Shown here one piece after another: positions 44,370 through 52,444 of a DNA stretch of 63,938 nucleotides. Origin of the DNA: Alphaproteobacteria bacterium (GTDB taxonomy: Bacteria; Pseudomonadota; Alphaproteobacteria; RF32; CAG-239); NCBI GenBank assembly GCA_017444525.1, contig JAFSWL010000019.1, forward strand, positions 1-63,938, given 5' to 3'. How positions within the stretch are numbered: the first letter of the stretch is position 1; each line of letters starts with the position of its first letter. The position numbers were made by a program, and so were the translations under genes. Under the pieces are notes generated by a model, which saw nothing but the letters and a program-made list of their open reading frames with translations, searched no databases and was not told where the DNA came from.

Positions 44370-44586
44370 ACAGCGGTGCATAACGTATAAAAAACCGTAG
44401 AATGCGGTAAATACGACGGAAGTCTGTTTATGCCGTGTACAAAAGAGGTACATAAAAAGCAGTGCTGCAGAACATATAAAAATCCGGATAATGAGTCAGA
44501 TACGAAGTTGCCCTTTTTGCGCGGTGTACAACAAAGGTACATAAGCAAAAAGGGCAACAAGTAGATGACCATTATACGGATTTTTT
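44370..44586 (-). repeat. palindromic element array E (2 units plus a remnant) abutting the nusG stop codon
   Basis: A short remnant (CAGCGGTGCATAACGT at 44371) precedes unit 1 (44387-44475) and the full hairpin unit 2 (44476-44586). Unit 2 has outer arms AAAAATCCGGATAATG and CATTATACGGATTTTT, inner arms GTTGCCCTTTTTGC and GCAAAAAGGGCAAC, and apex GTGTACAACAAAGGTAC. The nusG TAA (44585-44587) lies in the outer arm. Unit 1 shares more than 40 identical bases with unit 1 at the cyclophilin locus. The rest of the gap from 44140 is AT-rich, with nothing else I can name. Confidence 0.9.
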
Positions 44587-45127
44587 AAGATTTTTCGACT
44601 TGAGAAAATTCCAACTCCACCGGCGTATCGCGACCGAAAATAGATACCGATACTTTTAAACGCATTTTTTCGGTATCAACTTCTTCAACCACACCAACAA
44701 ATGATTCAAATGGACCGTCGGTTACTCTGATTTGTTCACCAATATCATAAGTTGCACCGGAAACAGGACGCTCTGCGCTTTCTTCAACCTGCTTGCGGAT
44801 TTTTTCGACTTCTGCCTCACTAATCGGTTGCGGTTTATTACGACTGCCCAAAAAGCCACTGACACGCGGAGTATTTTTCACAACCAACCAAGTTTCGTCG
44901 GAAAGTTCCATTTTTACCAGAATATAACCAGGGAAAAACTTATGAGCGACATCCTTACGCTTTTTACCCTCAGCATCTTTTCTTTCTTTAGGTTCTTGTT
45001 CCATCGGTACCCAAACTTCCTGAATACGATCTTCCATATTTTTAAGTTTAGCCTGTTCAGTCAGAGACTCAGCCACTTTTTTCTCCGAACCGGAATATAC
45101 ATTAATAACATACCAACGAGCTGCCAT
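44585..45127 (-). CDS. nusG: transcription termination/antitermination factor NusG
   Basis: NusG binds RNA polymerase, Rho and S10. The 180-residue protein has the NGN domain (RWYVINVYSGSEKKVAESL; FFPGYILVKMELSDETWLVVKNTPRVSGFLG) and a C-terminal KOW domain (QIRVTDGPFESFVGVVEEVD) near residue 130. The length is normal. It lies 11 nt after secE, the conserved arrangement. The usual downstream rplK is absent; palindromic array E is there instead. Confidence 0.97.
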   Translation of the reverse strand: MAARWYVINVYSGSEKKVAESLTEQAKLKNMEDRIQEVWVPMEQEPKERKDAEGKKRKDVAHKFFPGYILVKMELSDETWLVVKNTPRVSGFLGSRNKPQPISEAEVEKIRKQVEESAERPVSGATYDIGEQIRVTDGPFESFVGVVEEVDTEKMRLKVSVSIFGRDTPVELEFSQVEKS

Positions 45128-45138
45128 AATACTTTCTC

Positions 45139-45330
45139 CTAACCCAATTGCAAAATTTTATCTACGCCCCAGCTCAACACGATATCCACCGTAAAGAAGA
45201 ATGCCGTGGCGATTGCAACCAAAATAACAACCATTGTACACGTAGGAATAACTTCCTTTTTTGTCGGCCAAGTAACTTTTTTCATTTCCTGCTTTACCTG
45301 ACGTAAGAACTGTAACGGACTAATACTCAT
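45139..45330 (-). CDS. secE: preprotein translocase subunit SecE
   Basis: This 63-residue single-span SecE stabilises the SecYEG channel. It shows SPLQFLRQVKQEMKKVTWPTKKEVIPTCTMVVILVAIATAFFFTVDIVLSWGVDKIL, with the conserved KVTWPTKKE cytoplasmic motif and one membrane helix (about 31-53). It is the minimal form found in most bacteria. A consensus promoter lies 80 nt upstream. Confidence 0.97.
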   Translation of the reverse strand: MSISPLQFLRQVKQEMKKVTWPTKKEVIPTCTMVVILVAIATAFFFTVDIVLSWGVDKILQLG

Positions 45331-45409
45331 TTAAAACCTTTTATTATCATGTGTTAACAAACAGCCCACAACGAATCATATTCGCCGCAAACACAATTAT
45401 TTTGATGAT

Positions 45410-45438
45410 ATATAAAGGTTTTTATCTCTTATTGTCAA
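45410..45438 (-). promoter_or_regulatory. promoter of secE-nusG
   Basis: On the minus strand a perfect -35 TTGACA (45433-45438) and -10 TTATAT (45410-45415) are spaced by 17 nt, a strong sigma70 promoter. Confidence 0.75.
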
Positions 45439-45562
45439 GAAAATCTTTGAATTTATCGCATATTTTTTATTTTACTGGCTTTACTGATGAGCATTAACCG
45501 ACTTTTAATAAAAAACTCATATACCACAAATTATTCTCTAACAAATAGATGAAAGCTAATTT

Positions 45563-46393
45563 ATGAACAGAATAAATGATCTGATAACATTTAAGCAGTA
45601 TTATTCAACTGCCGCCGAAAAAATTCCGGCAGATTCTTTTTTTCATGAAACGCTCAATCATAAATTCAGGCATTCGATAGAGGTGTTGCATTGGGGACAA
45701 TATATTTTAGAGCACACGCCGGAACTCCGCGACAAAGATAATTTTTTTCGTGATTTAGCGCAAAAAGCATTATTATTTCACGACGTTGGACGCTTTGAAG
45801 AAGCAGTACGCCGATACGAAACCGTTCAAAATGGTGTAAATTTAACTGACACATTACAGCTTTGCGATCATGGTCGCATTGGTTTTGAATTGTTGCAAAA
45901 TCGTCCTTCATACAATGATATGAGAATTTTATTTTCCCTGCTCTGGCACGGTAAAATGATGGAAGATGTTGTTAACTCGGTAATGTTTGATGAGCTGAAA
46001 GATACTCCATATTTTAAGGAAACAATGCTGATTCTTCGTTTGGTTCGAGATGCCGATAAACTGGCCAATCTCCGTGTCAATAAAGAGCTGGATCACTTGC
46101 GACAAGATATTTTTTACAAACAGCTTTCTGCTGAAATATTAAACGCACCGATTTCTACTGATGTTATGAACAGATTTTTATCGCATCAAGTAATTATATC
46201 ATCTTCTTTACGCTCCTTTGCCGACCGCATTATAATGGTTATATCTTGGTTTTTCGATCTTAACTACAAAATCTCGAAAAAAATATTTAAGCAGCAACAT
46301 TATGCCGATTTTTTCTTGGAAATGCTGTCGCAATACCATAAAAATCCTCGAGACATTACTCAAATCAAAGATTGCATAAATCACGAATTATGA
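45563..46393 (+). CDS. HD-domain phosphohydrolase
   Basis: This 276-residue protein has an HD domain with His37 in FRHSIEVLHWGQYILEH, the pair His73-Asp74 in LFHDVGRFEEA, and a later Asp in RLVRDADKLANL. These form the metal site for hydrolysing phosphate esters or nucleotides. The C-terminal part is helical with two hydrophobic stretches. The substrate is unknown. It overlaps the convergent MmcQ/YjbR gene by 13 bp and stands alone in its transcript. Confidence 0.85.
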   Translation: MNRINDLITFKQYYSTAAEKIPADSFFHETLNHKFRHSIEVLHWGQYILEHTPELRDKDNFFRDLAQKALLFHDVGRFEEAVRRYETVQNGVNLTDTLQLCDHGRIGFELLQNRPSYNDMRILFSLLWHGKMMEDVVNSVMFDELKDTPYFKETMLILRLVRDADKLANLRVNKELDHLRQDIFYKQLSAEILNAPISTDVMNRFLSHQVIISSSLRSFADRIIMVISWFFDLNYKISKKIFKQQHYADFFLEMLSQYHKNPRDITQIKDCINHEL

Positions 46394-47082
46394 TTTCGCT
46401 GTTTGTTTGTTTTTCTTTGTGTAAACTCGTGGCTTTCCTCAAGATATTGCATAATTACATCATCTTGTAACGTATCATCAAGTGATATGGTTATCCAATA
46501 TTTTTTATTCATATGATACGCCGGATAAAAGCCTTTTTGCTTAATCAACAAAGGAATTTTATCTTCGTTTAATTTAATGTTCAGCACTTCTATTTTGCCA
46601 GTATCCGTCGGAATGATTTTACTTTTATCAATTGTCATTATTAAAGCGTACCATTTTGCGTTATCCGGATTGCGAAAGACCCCGTAATCATCATATTTTC
46701 CCCAAGGAAAATCCGGATCATCGCCGTATTTTTGCTTTATGTCCGCAGCAATGCGATTAGCTTGAACTCCGACAAAGTAATTTTCACGACAACACTTTTC
46801 CCGAATATTCTGCAGGATTTCTATATATGCAGCTCGCACTTCTCCGACATAACCAGCTGTCATTTCTTCAACCCGCAACGGCAAATACACATCTCCGCTG
46901 ACCTCGTCATAAACTTCACCTCTGATTTTACCGCTTCTGTCAATCTTTATCACGGCAATAAAATCACCGTTCATAAACGATTTTTCATAAACCATTGCAT
47001 CTCCTGATACCGAAAACCCATATTTTTTCAGTTTGGTAAAATCTACCTCTGCTCGCTTAAATATATTTTCTTCAATTGTCAT
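46381..47082 (-). CDS. MmcQ/YjbR-family protein
   Basis: The protein has 233 residues. The C-terminal half follows the MmcQ/YjbR pattern: DDYGVFRNPDNAKWYALIMTIDKSKI, VLNIKLNEDKIPLLIKQKGFYPAYHMNKKYWITISLDDTLQDDVIMQYLEESHEF. The fold resembles a CyaY-like DNA-binding domain, but the role is not established. The N-terminal half (about 1-100) is an extra domain found in some relatives. It follows the radical SAM gene by 9 nt. Confidence 0.85.
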   Translation of the reverse strand: MTIEENIFKRAEVDFTKLKKYGFSVSGDAMVYEKSFMNGDFIAVIKIDRSGKIRGEVYDEVSGDVYLPLRVEEMTAGYVGEVRAAYIEILQNIREKCCRENYFVGVQANRIAADIKQKYGDDPDFPWGKYDDYGVFRNPDNAKWYALIMTIDKSKIIPTDTGKIEVLNIKLNEDKIPLLIKQKGFYPAYHMNKKYWITISLDDTLQDDVIMQYLEESHEFTQRKTNKQRNHNS

Positions 47083-47091
47083 CTTATTCCT

Positions 47092-47919
47092 TCAGCAATT
47101 ACCGCTATGCACAAATTTCAAATATTTTTGCGCCGTATCTCGCAGCCGATAAATTGTTTCTAGCGGAGTTGCCGGAATATCGCTTTTATAACGCGGAAAA
47201 TAACGACTTATATGCAGAGGTATTTCTGCCGAAAGTGAAGCCAACCACTTCGCCTCTTCTTCCATTTCTTTCTCTCTGTCATTTTTAGTCGGCACAACCA
47301 GTGTTGTAACTTCAACATGGCATTTTTTATATGCCGTTGCAATAGTCTGTTTAACACAATCCAAACTTCCGCCTACATAGTCATAATATTCTTGTGTAAA
47401 CCCTTTCAAATCAATATTCATTGCATCAATCATAGGCAACAATTCTGCCAGCGGTTCCGGATTAATATGTCCGTTGCTGACCAGCACGGTTTTTAAGCCG
47501 ACCTGATGCAACAAAACACTACAATCACGCACAAATTCATAACTGATGAACGGCTCGTTATAAGTAAATGCCACTCCCAAATTTCCAGCCGGTTCTCTCG
47601 CCAATTTTAACGCCAACGCCGTCAATTCTTCAGGTGTTATCTGCTGTTGCGGCACATCATTTATTCCGGCCATAGATATCTGATAATTCTGACAAAACGG
47701 GCACCTCAAATTGCATCCAAAACTACCCAAAGACAAAATCATATTTTGCGGATAAAAATGGTGCAAAGGTTTTTTCTCTACCGGATCCAACGCTAAAGAG
47801 GTAAATCGCCCGTAATTTATCGGCTCGATACGACCATTTATGCATGCCCTTCCACGGCAGAAACCTTGCTGTCCCTCATTTAAGTTACACTTACGTGGAC
47901 ATATTGAGCATATCGACAT
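47092..47919 (-). CDS. AmmeMemoRadiSam-type radical SAM enzyme
   Basis: The enzyme has 275 residues from the ATG at 47919 (AAGGAG upstream). The cluster motif CNLRCPFCQN supplies the CxxxCxxC for a [4Fe-4S] cluster. An N-terminal Cys set (CSICPRKCNLNEGQQGFCRGR) is typical of the AmmeMemoRadiSam and PFL-activase-like group. GVAFTYNEPFISYEF and LHISRYFPRY are further family marks. The family often travels with AMMECR1 and Memo proteins, which I do not see here. The substrate is unknown. Confidence 0.88.
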   Translation of the reverse strand: MSICSICPRKCNLNEGQQGFCRGRACINGRIEPINYGRFTSLALDPVEKKPLHHFYPQNMILSLGSFGCNLRCPFCQNYQISMAGINDVPQQQITPEELTALALKLAREPAGNLGVAFTYNEPFISYEFVRDCSVLLHQVGLKTVLVSNGHINPEPLAELLPMIDAMNIDLKGFTQEYYDYVGGSLDCVKQTIATAYKKCHVEVTTLVVPTKNDREKEMEEEAKWLASLSAEIPLHISRYFPRYKSDIPATPLETIYRLRDTAQKYLKFVHSGNC

Positions 47920-48002
47920 TAATATTCTCCTTATTATGGATAATTTTATGATTTTTAAATTACATGTCAATAACGATTTAACGTTTTAAATAACACAAAA
48001 AG

Positions 48003-48090
48003 GGGCGGATAAATCCACCGCCCTCTCTGTTTTATCTTATCGCTGTAAAAAAATAAAGGGCGGATAAATCCACCGCCCTCTCTGTTTTAC
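48003..48090 (-). terminator. tandemly duplicated terminator of the Cys-rich protein gene
   Basis: The hairpin GGGCGG-ATAAATC-CACCGCCC, with its flank CTCTCTGTTTTA, occurs twice, at about 48003-48035 and 48059-48089. The copies include degraded sequence from the 3' end of the gene (TCTTATCGCTGTA against TCTTACTGCAG), so a segment carrying the last codons and terminator was duplicated. Confidence 0.75.
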
Positions 48091-51000
48091 TATCTTACTG
48101 CAGATACTGTGCCCATACTGCCGCCAGGAGTTATTACTTTGCCGGCTCTCCCTAAAGCAGAAGCCTTACTATTACCTGAGCTGCTTGTATCAGTGTCTGT
48201 AGCCTGATTAGCGCAAGCCGTTCCTGTACACTGTATAGCACTGCCGCCGGAGCTGCTGGAGCTTGAGCTGCTGGAGGTTGAGACCGAACCGCCGGAGCTG
48301 CTGGAGCTTGAGCTGCTCGAACTGCTGGAGCTGCTGGAGCTTGAGCTGCTGGAGGTTGAGACCGAACCGCCGGAGCTGCTGGAGCTTGAGCTGCTGGAGG
48401 TTGAGACCGAACCGCCGGAGCTGCTGGAGCTTGAGCTGCTCGAACTGCTGGAGCTACTGGAGCTTGAGCTGCTCGAACTGCTGGAGTTACTCTTATCTAC
48501 GCACGTACAAGTATCCGTTTTCAAATATTGTCCTTCTCCACAAGCACGAGCACAATGTTTCAAACTGCCAGTTTTTTTACTATTACCTGAGAGTTGTGTT
48601 AAACTTTCCAATGCACTCTTCTGAGCCGAGCCGTCATCAGTTGCAGAACTACTGCTACCCGAATCGCTGGAGCTTGTATCAGAAGTTCTGGTACCGCCGC
48701 CGGAGCTGCTTGTACCGCCGCCTGAGCTGCTTGTACCGCCGCCGGAGCTGCTTGTACCGCCGCCGGAGCTGCTTGTACCGCCGCCGGAGCTGCTTGTATC
48801 GCTGGCTTTATCTCCCCAAAGAGGTGTAGAGCTCGTCTTATAGCATTCGCCGACACGACATTCACCACGGGTACAGTAATCGCTCTTGCCGTTGGCACTC
48901 TTAGCGCCGCTTTCACAGAAACTCTGACAGTCGCTTACACTACCGCATTCGGTGCATTGACCGTTATAGCAGTGCAGCTTAAACTCAGAAGAACTACCAC
49001 AGTCCGCATCAGTGCAGCATTGTGCATAGAATTTACCATTGCCGGTGGTTACACAACCCGTAGGACGTGGGGTTGGAGGGGTTGGATCAACCGGATCATT
49101 ACAATAGTAACACTGTGTACCGGCCTCGGTTTTGTCCGCAGGAACAATTACACTGCCTACAGGACAAGACTTTCTGGTACCATTCTGACAAGTATCATCA
49201 ATTTGTTTGTCTTTGCATGTATAGCATTCAACACCATTGCTAAGTTGCTTACGATCTGTTATTTGCTGATTGTTACCGCACTTGGTTACCCAGCCTTTAT
49301 CACACTGAGGATCCTTACAGGTGTAGCACGGAGTACCAGCATCGGTCGTACCTGCTTTCTCTGCAGTTGATCCGGCACCGCACTTTTTAACCGTACCGGT
49401 CGGACACGTATCATCCGGCTCCGGATCCGAACATATGTAGCAAGTATGACCGAAATTGGATTGACCGGCCGTAGATGCAATTTGTTTTTCACCGCACTCT
49501 AAATACGTACCTGCTGGACATACCTCTGTCGCGCACTTATAACAAATGCTGTCGGCATCAGTACGTGATATCAATTGACCTTGTCCATTTGCACATTTCT
49601 CATACAGTCTGCTACTTCCGTCTCTTTCAGACTGCTTGTATGTACCTGCCGGACATGTATCATCCAAACAACGACATGTATTATGGTCTACAACACCGCT
49701 CGGACACATACTTTCAGCATTTGCCGGACATTTGCAACGATAGTTCCATACCGTATCACCAAGTTTAATCTTTTCGCAATGCGGAATACATGTACCTAAT
49801 CCAGGCTCGCAGTCCGGAATACGGCAAACTTCGCCGGATGGACATGTCTTTTGAACACATTTGTTACAATTCTTGCTACCGGATTTGCCTTTAGTTTCAA
49901 TCTGGTAACCATCCGGACAAGAAGTCGTTTCCGTGCTGTAACCATCGGTACAACGTGCGTCCACACATTTACACTCGGCAGCATTCAATTCCTGCCCATC
50001 AGGACAATTCTGCAGGGTGCACTTACAATCGTAGCATTTATCGTCATAACCTAATCTTACTTGTTGACAAGCAATGTTCTGATTGGTCGGACAATCCACA
50101 CAGTCCTTGCCTGCAGGACAAGCTATTTGTTCACACTTGCCGCAGACCTTATCACCGGATTTACCTTGTGTTGTCAGGGTAAAGCCTGGTTCGCATTGTG
50201 TTGTGGCCGTGTCATACCCTGTCGGGCATTCTTTATCTTGACAAGCGCAGCGATTTTCATCAAATTCTCTGCCTTCACCGCACTTACTCGCATCAAGATC
50301 GCACGTACAGTTACAATATGCCGTATTTGAACCGTATTTTCTCTTTTCGCATTTAATGTGCTGGTTTGGAGCACAGTTTGTGCCATCTTTACAAGCTTGC
50401 CACAAAGAGCATTCCGACGGAATTTGTTCATCAACGCACTTATTGCAGTCAAGGTTGCCTGATTTACCTTTAGTTTCAAGCTTATAACCTTCCTCACAAC
50501 TGGTTGTGCGCTCATCGTAACCGTCAGGACATCTGTTCGGCTCACATTCGCAGCTTTCCGGATTGTATGTAAAGTTATCACTACAGGTCTTTGTTTCTTC
50601 ATTGCATACGCAGTCAAAGTAAACTGTTTGATCACCTACTTTCAAAGCAGTACATTCACAATCCTTACCGCATTTCTTTTCCGGTTCCGAACGGCATGTC
50701 TTACCTACCGGACATACGTTTGATTCGCACTTACCGCATACCGAACCTTGGCTCAACGTTTCTGTTTCAAGGTGATAACCGATTTCGCAGCTCGTTACCT
50801 CTTTGGCATACCCGTTAGAACAATCTTCTTCAGCCGTTCTCATATGGCAATCCTTACCGGATTCTGTCTTCATTGAAGCATATCCTTCGGATTGCGGCGC
50901 AACACCTTCAGTATATCCTTCCGGACACTTATTGTTCTTGCAATCATAGCAAGCTTGACCAGCATCAGAACTCATACCGTTTTCCATTGCAATGCAAGTG

Positions 51001-52130
51001 CTGTCAGTGCAAACATTCGTCAACTGACCTTGAGCGCACTTATCACCGGCAATTTTAATCGTAATCTTAATCTTGTGTTCAATACCGTTCTCTTGTGTTT
51101 GTACAATTTCAAACGCTTCCAGTTTATCTTGCGTACTCGGATTCGTCGGGCAACTTACCTTCAAAGCATTACCATCACGAGCAATCATGCAATCGGTAGC
51201 TTTATCCGGAGACGTAAACTCCCAGACTTCTGTAGTTTCGCCGGTTCTTGTGGATGTTACTGCCACAGTTTTTTCACCGCCTGCTGCAGTAAACTCAATC
51301 TCTTTCGGTGTAGCTGCAAATTCATAGATGTAATCCTTACATTTACAACCGATTTCAGTCTTTTCCAAATATTGATCTACCGGACAAACCATCGGAACTG
51401 GCTTATAGCATTTTTCTCCGTTTTCGGCTTTCTTTTCCTTAAATGTGAAACAACCGTCATCTTTTTCTTCTTTAGCTGCAGCCGTTAAATATTCACTGCC
51501 CATCTGTGTACACTTATAGCAAGCTCTATCATCATCCAGAATCTCTACAAGATTACAGGTGAAACAATAATCATCTCCCTCAGGGGTTGTATCAAGTTGC
51601 GTTCCCTCAGGGCAACCGCGCAACTCACAAACACCGCATTCACCGCGGCCGGATCTTCCGGCTTCAGCAACTTTTGTTACCCATTGTTGACCTTTAGGGC
51701 AATTTGCATCTTTTTTGGTGAAATACCCATCAGGACAACCTTTCGGTGAACATTTCCAGAAATAAGTATTGCCTTGCTTACATGATGTACAAGACCACGC
51801 CTCTTCCGTATAATTCTTCGGCCATTCTGTCTCATCGCTGGTACCTTTCAGCTTATAACCGCTTGCATCACACGTAGATGCCGTACATTCAAATATTCCC
51901 GGGCATCCAGGGATATTTGCTAAAGAACAGTTCATACCGCTTTGTGTTGACGAAAAATATCTGGCATTATCAATATAATCTGAGCATTTTCTTGGCTTTT
52001 CTTCTTTTGCCGTAGCCCCCTGTTCGCAGGACCCTGTCGGCAAAAAGCAAATTTCTGCTCGAGAAGGAATTGCCAGCATCGTACACAAAAAGGTACATAC
52101 TGCTAAACCTTTCCATAAAGTTTTTTTCAT
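48090..52130 (-). CDS. giant Cys-rich secreted protein with Ser/Gly repeats
   Basis: The protein has 1346 residues with a signal peptide (MKKTLWKGLAVCTFLCTMLAIPSRA). Residues 30-1050 hold over twenty Cys-rich modules of about 45 residues, with recurring cores such as CPDGYxxxTTSCxxGYxLxTKGKSGxxxCNKC. They resemble growth-factor-receptor Cys-rich or EGF-like folds stabilised by disulfides. One non-Cys domain (about 265-370) looks like a BACON/Ig-type fold (ATPKEIEFTAAGGEKTVAVTSTRTG). The C-terminus has five SSSGGGT units and long poly-Ser/SGGSVST tracts. It is probably a surface or matrix protein. Confidence 0.8.
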   Translation of the reverse strand: MKKTLWKGLAVCTFLCTMLAIPSRAEICFLPTGSCEQGATAKEEKPRKCSDYIDNARYFSSTQSGMNCSLANIPGCPGIFECTASTCDASGYKLKGTSDETEWPKNYTEEAWSCTSCKQGNTYFWKCSPKGCPDGYFTKKDANCPKGQQWVTKVAEAGRSGRGECGVCELRGCPEGTQLDTTPEGDDYCFTCNLVEILDDDRACYKCTQMGSEYLTAAAKEEKDDGCFTFKEKKAENGEKCYKPVPMVCPVDQYLEKTEIGCKCKDYIYEFAATPKEIEFTAAGGEKTVAVTSTRTGETTEVWEFTSPDKATDCMIARDGNALKVSCPTNPSTQDKLEAFEIVQTQENGIEHKIKITIKIAGDKCAQGQLTNVCTDSTCIAMENGMSSDAGQACYDCKNNKCPEGYTEGVAPQSEGYASMKTESGKDCHMRTAEEDCSNGYAKEVTSCEIGYHLETETLSQGSVCGKCESNVCPVGKTCRSEPEKKCGKDCECTALKVGDQTVYFDCVCNEETKTCSDNFTYNPESCECEPNRCPDGYDERTTSCEEGYKLETKGKSGNLDCNKCVDEQIPSECSLWQACKDGTNCAPNQHIKCEKRKYGSNTAYCNCTCDLDASKCGEGREFDENRCACQDKECPTGYDTATTQCEPGFTLTTQGKSGDKVCGKCEQIACPAGKDCVDCPTNQNIACQQVRLGYDDKCYDCKCTLQNCPDGQELNAAECKCVDARCTDGYSTETTSCPDGYQIETKGKSGSKNCNKCVQKTCPSGEVCRIPDCEPGLGTCIPHCEKIKLGDTVWNYRCKCPANAESMCPSGVVDHNTCRCLDDTCPAGTYKQSERDGSSRLYEKCANGQGQLISRTDADSICYKCATEVCPAGTYLECGEKQIASTAGQSNFGHTCYICSDPEPDDTCPTGTVKKCGAGSTAEKAGTTDAGTPCYTCKDPQCDKGWVTKCGNNQQITDRKQLSNGVECYTCKDKQIDDTCQNGTRKSCPVGSVIVPADKTEAGTQCYYCNDPVDPTPPTPRPTGCVTTGNGKFYAQCCTDADCGSSSEFKLHCYNGQCTECGSVSDCQSFCESGAKSANGKSDYCTRGECRVGECYKTSSTPLWGDKASDTSSSGGGTSSSGGGTSSSGGGTSSSGGGTSSSGGGTRTSDTSSSDSGSSSSATDDGSAQKSALESLTQLSGNSKKTGSLKHCARACGEGQYLKTDTCTCVDKSNSSSSSSSSSSSSSSSSSSSSSSSGGSVSTSSSSSSSSSGGSVSTSSSSSSSSSSSSSSSSSSSSGGSVSTSSSSSSSSSGGSAIQCTGTACANQATDTDTSSSGNSKASALGRAGKVITPGGSMGTVSAVR
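48244..48489 (-). repeat. 45-bp coding minisatellite (SSSSSS/GGSVST)
   Basis: Units start at 48244, 48289, 48367 and 48412, each CCGCCGGAGCTGCTGGAGCT and so on. Units 1 and 3 are 45 bp, while units 2 and 4 carry an extra 33 bp. All lengths are multiples of three, so copy changes keep the frame. Confidence 0.85.
48691..48795 (-). repeat. 21-bp coding minisatellite (SSSGGGT, five copies)
   Basis: There are five near-perfect tandem copies of GTACCGCCGCCGGAGCTGCT plus T. One copy has a single C-to-T change. They encode SSSGGGT repeats in the Cys-rich protein. Confidence 0.9.
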
Positions 52131-52444
52131 TTATACTTCCTCCCATAATTAGATTCATACAGTGTCATTTTATCACACTATTTTTGCATTTTGTGTTACA
52201 TTTTTGTTACATTTTAAAAACTGTTAATAAAATTTAGCAACCTCCATAATTTTTATGCTGATGCCAGTTTAACATACTTCTTTACTTTTGTCTACAATTT
52301 TTATTATTTTTTGTCATTTTATGCAACTATTTTCACTAATTGTTATATTTCGTAAAATTTTTTGAATTGACTTTTAAATCTATCACTTTTTAATATAATC
52401 GGAAGGTTATCTTTCATGTTTTTAATTTTAAGAGGACAATAATT
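52131..52444. other. intergenic stretch between two divergent genes
   Basis: It is very AT-rich, with no gene. It must hold the promoter of the Cys-rich protein gene and that of the beta-barrel gene. Only the latter is recognisable. Confidence 0.6.
52367..52396 (+). promoter_or_regulatory. putative promoter of the beta-barrel gene
   Basis: TTGACT (52367-52372) is followed after 18 nt by TAATAT (52391-52396), overlapping a TATAAT. The start codon is 49 nt downstream. Confidence 0.45.

Noticed and set aside
188..44586. Integron attC sites with single-gene cassettes.
   Set aside because: The flanked genes are essential housekeeping genes, no integron integrase is visible, and the core sites do not match GTTRRRY at the expected ends. 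It remains an alternative but is not supported.
45331..45562. tRNA-Trp expected upstream of secE.
   Set aside because: I searched this gap by eye and found no cloverleaf; only the secE promoter is present.
48263..48829. Long plus-strand frame opposite the Ser/Gly repeats (Cys/Trp/Arg-rich).
   Set aside because: It is the antisense shadow of a low-complexity coding repeat, without translation signals.
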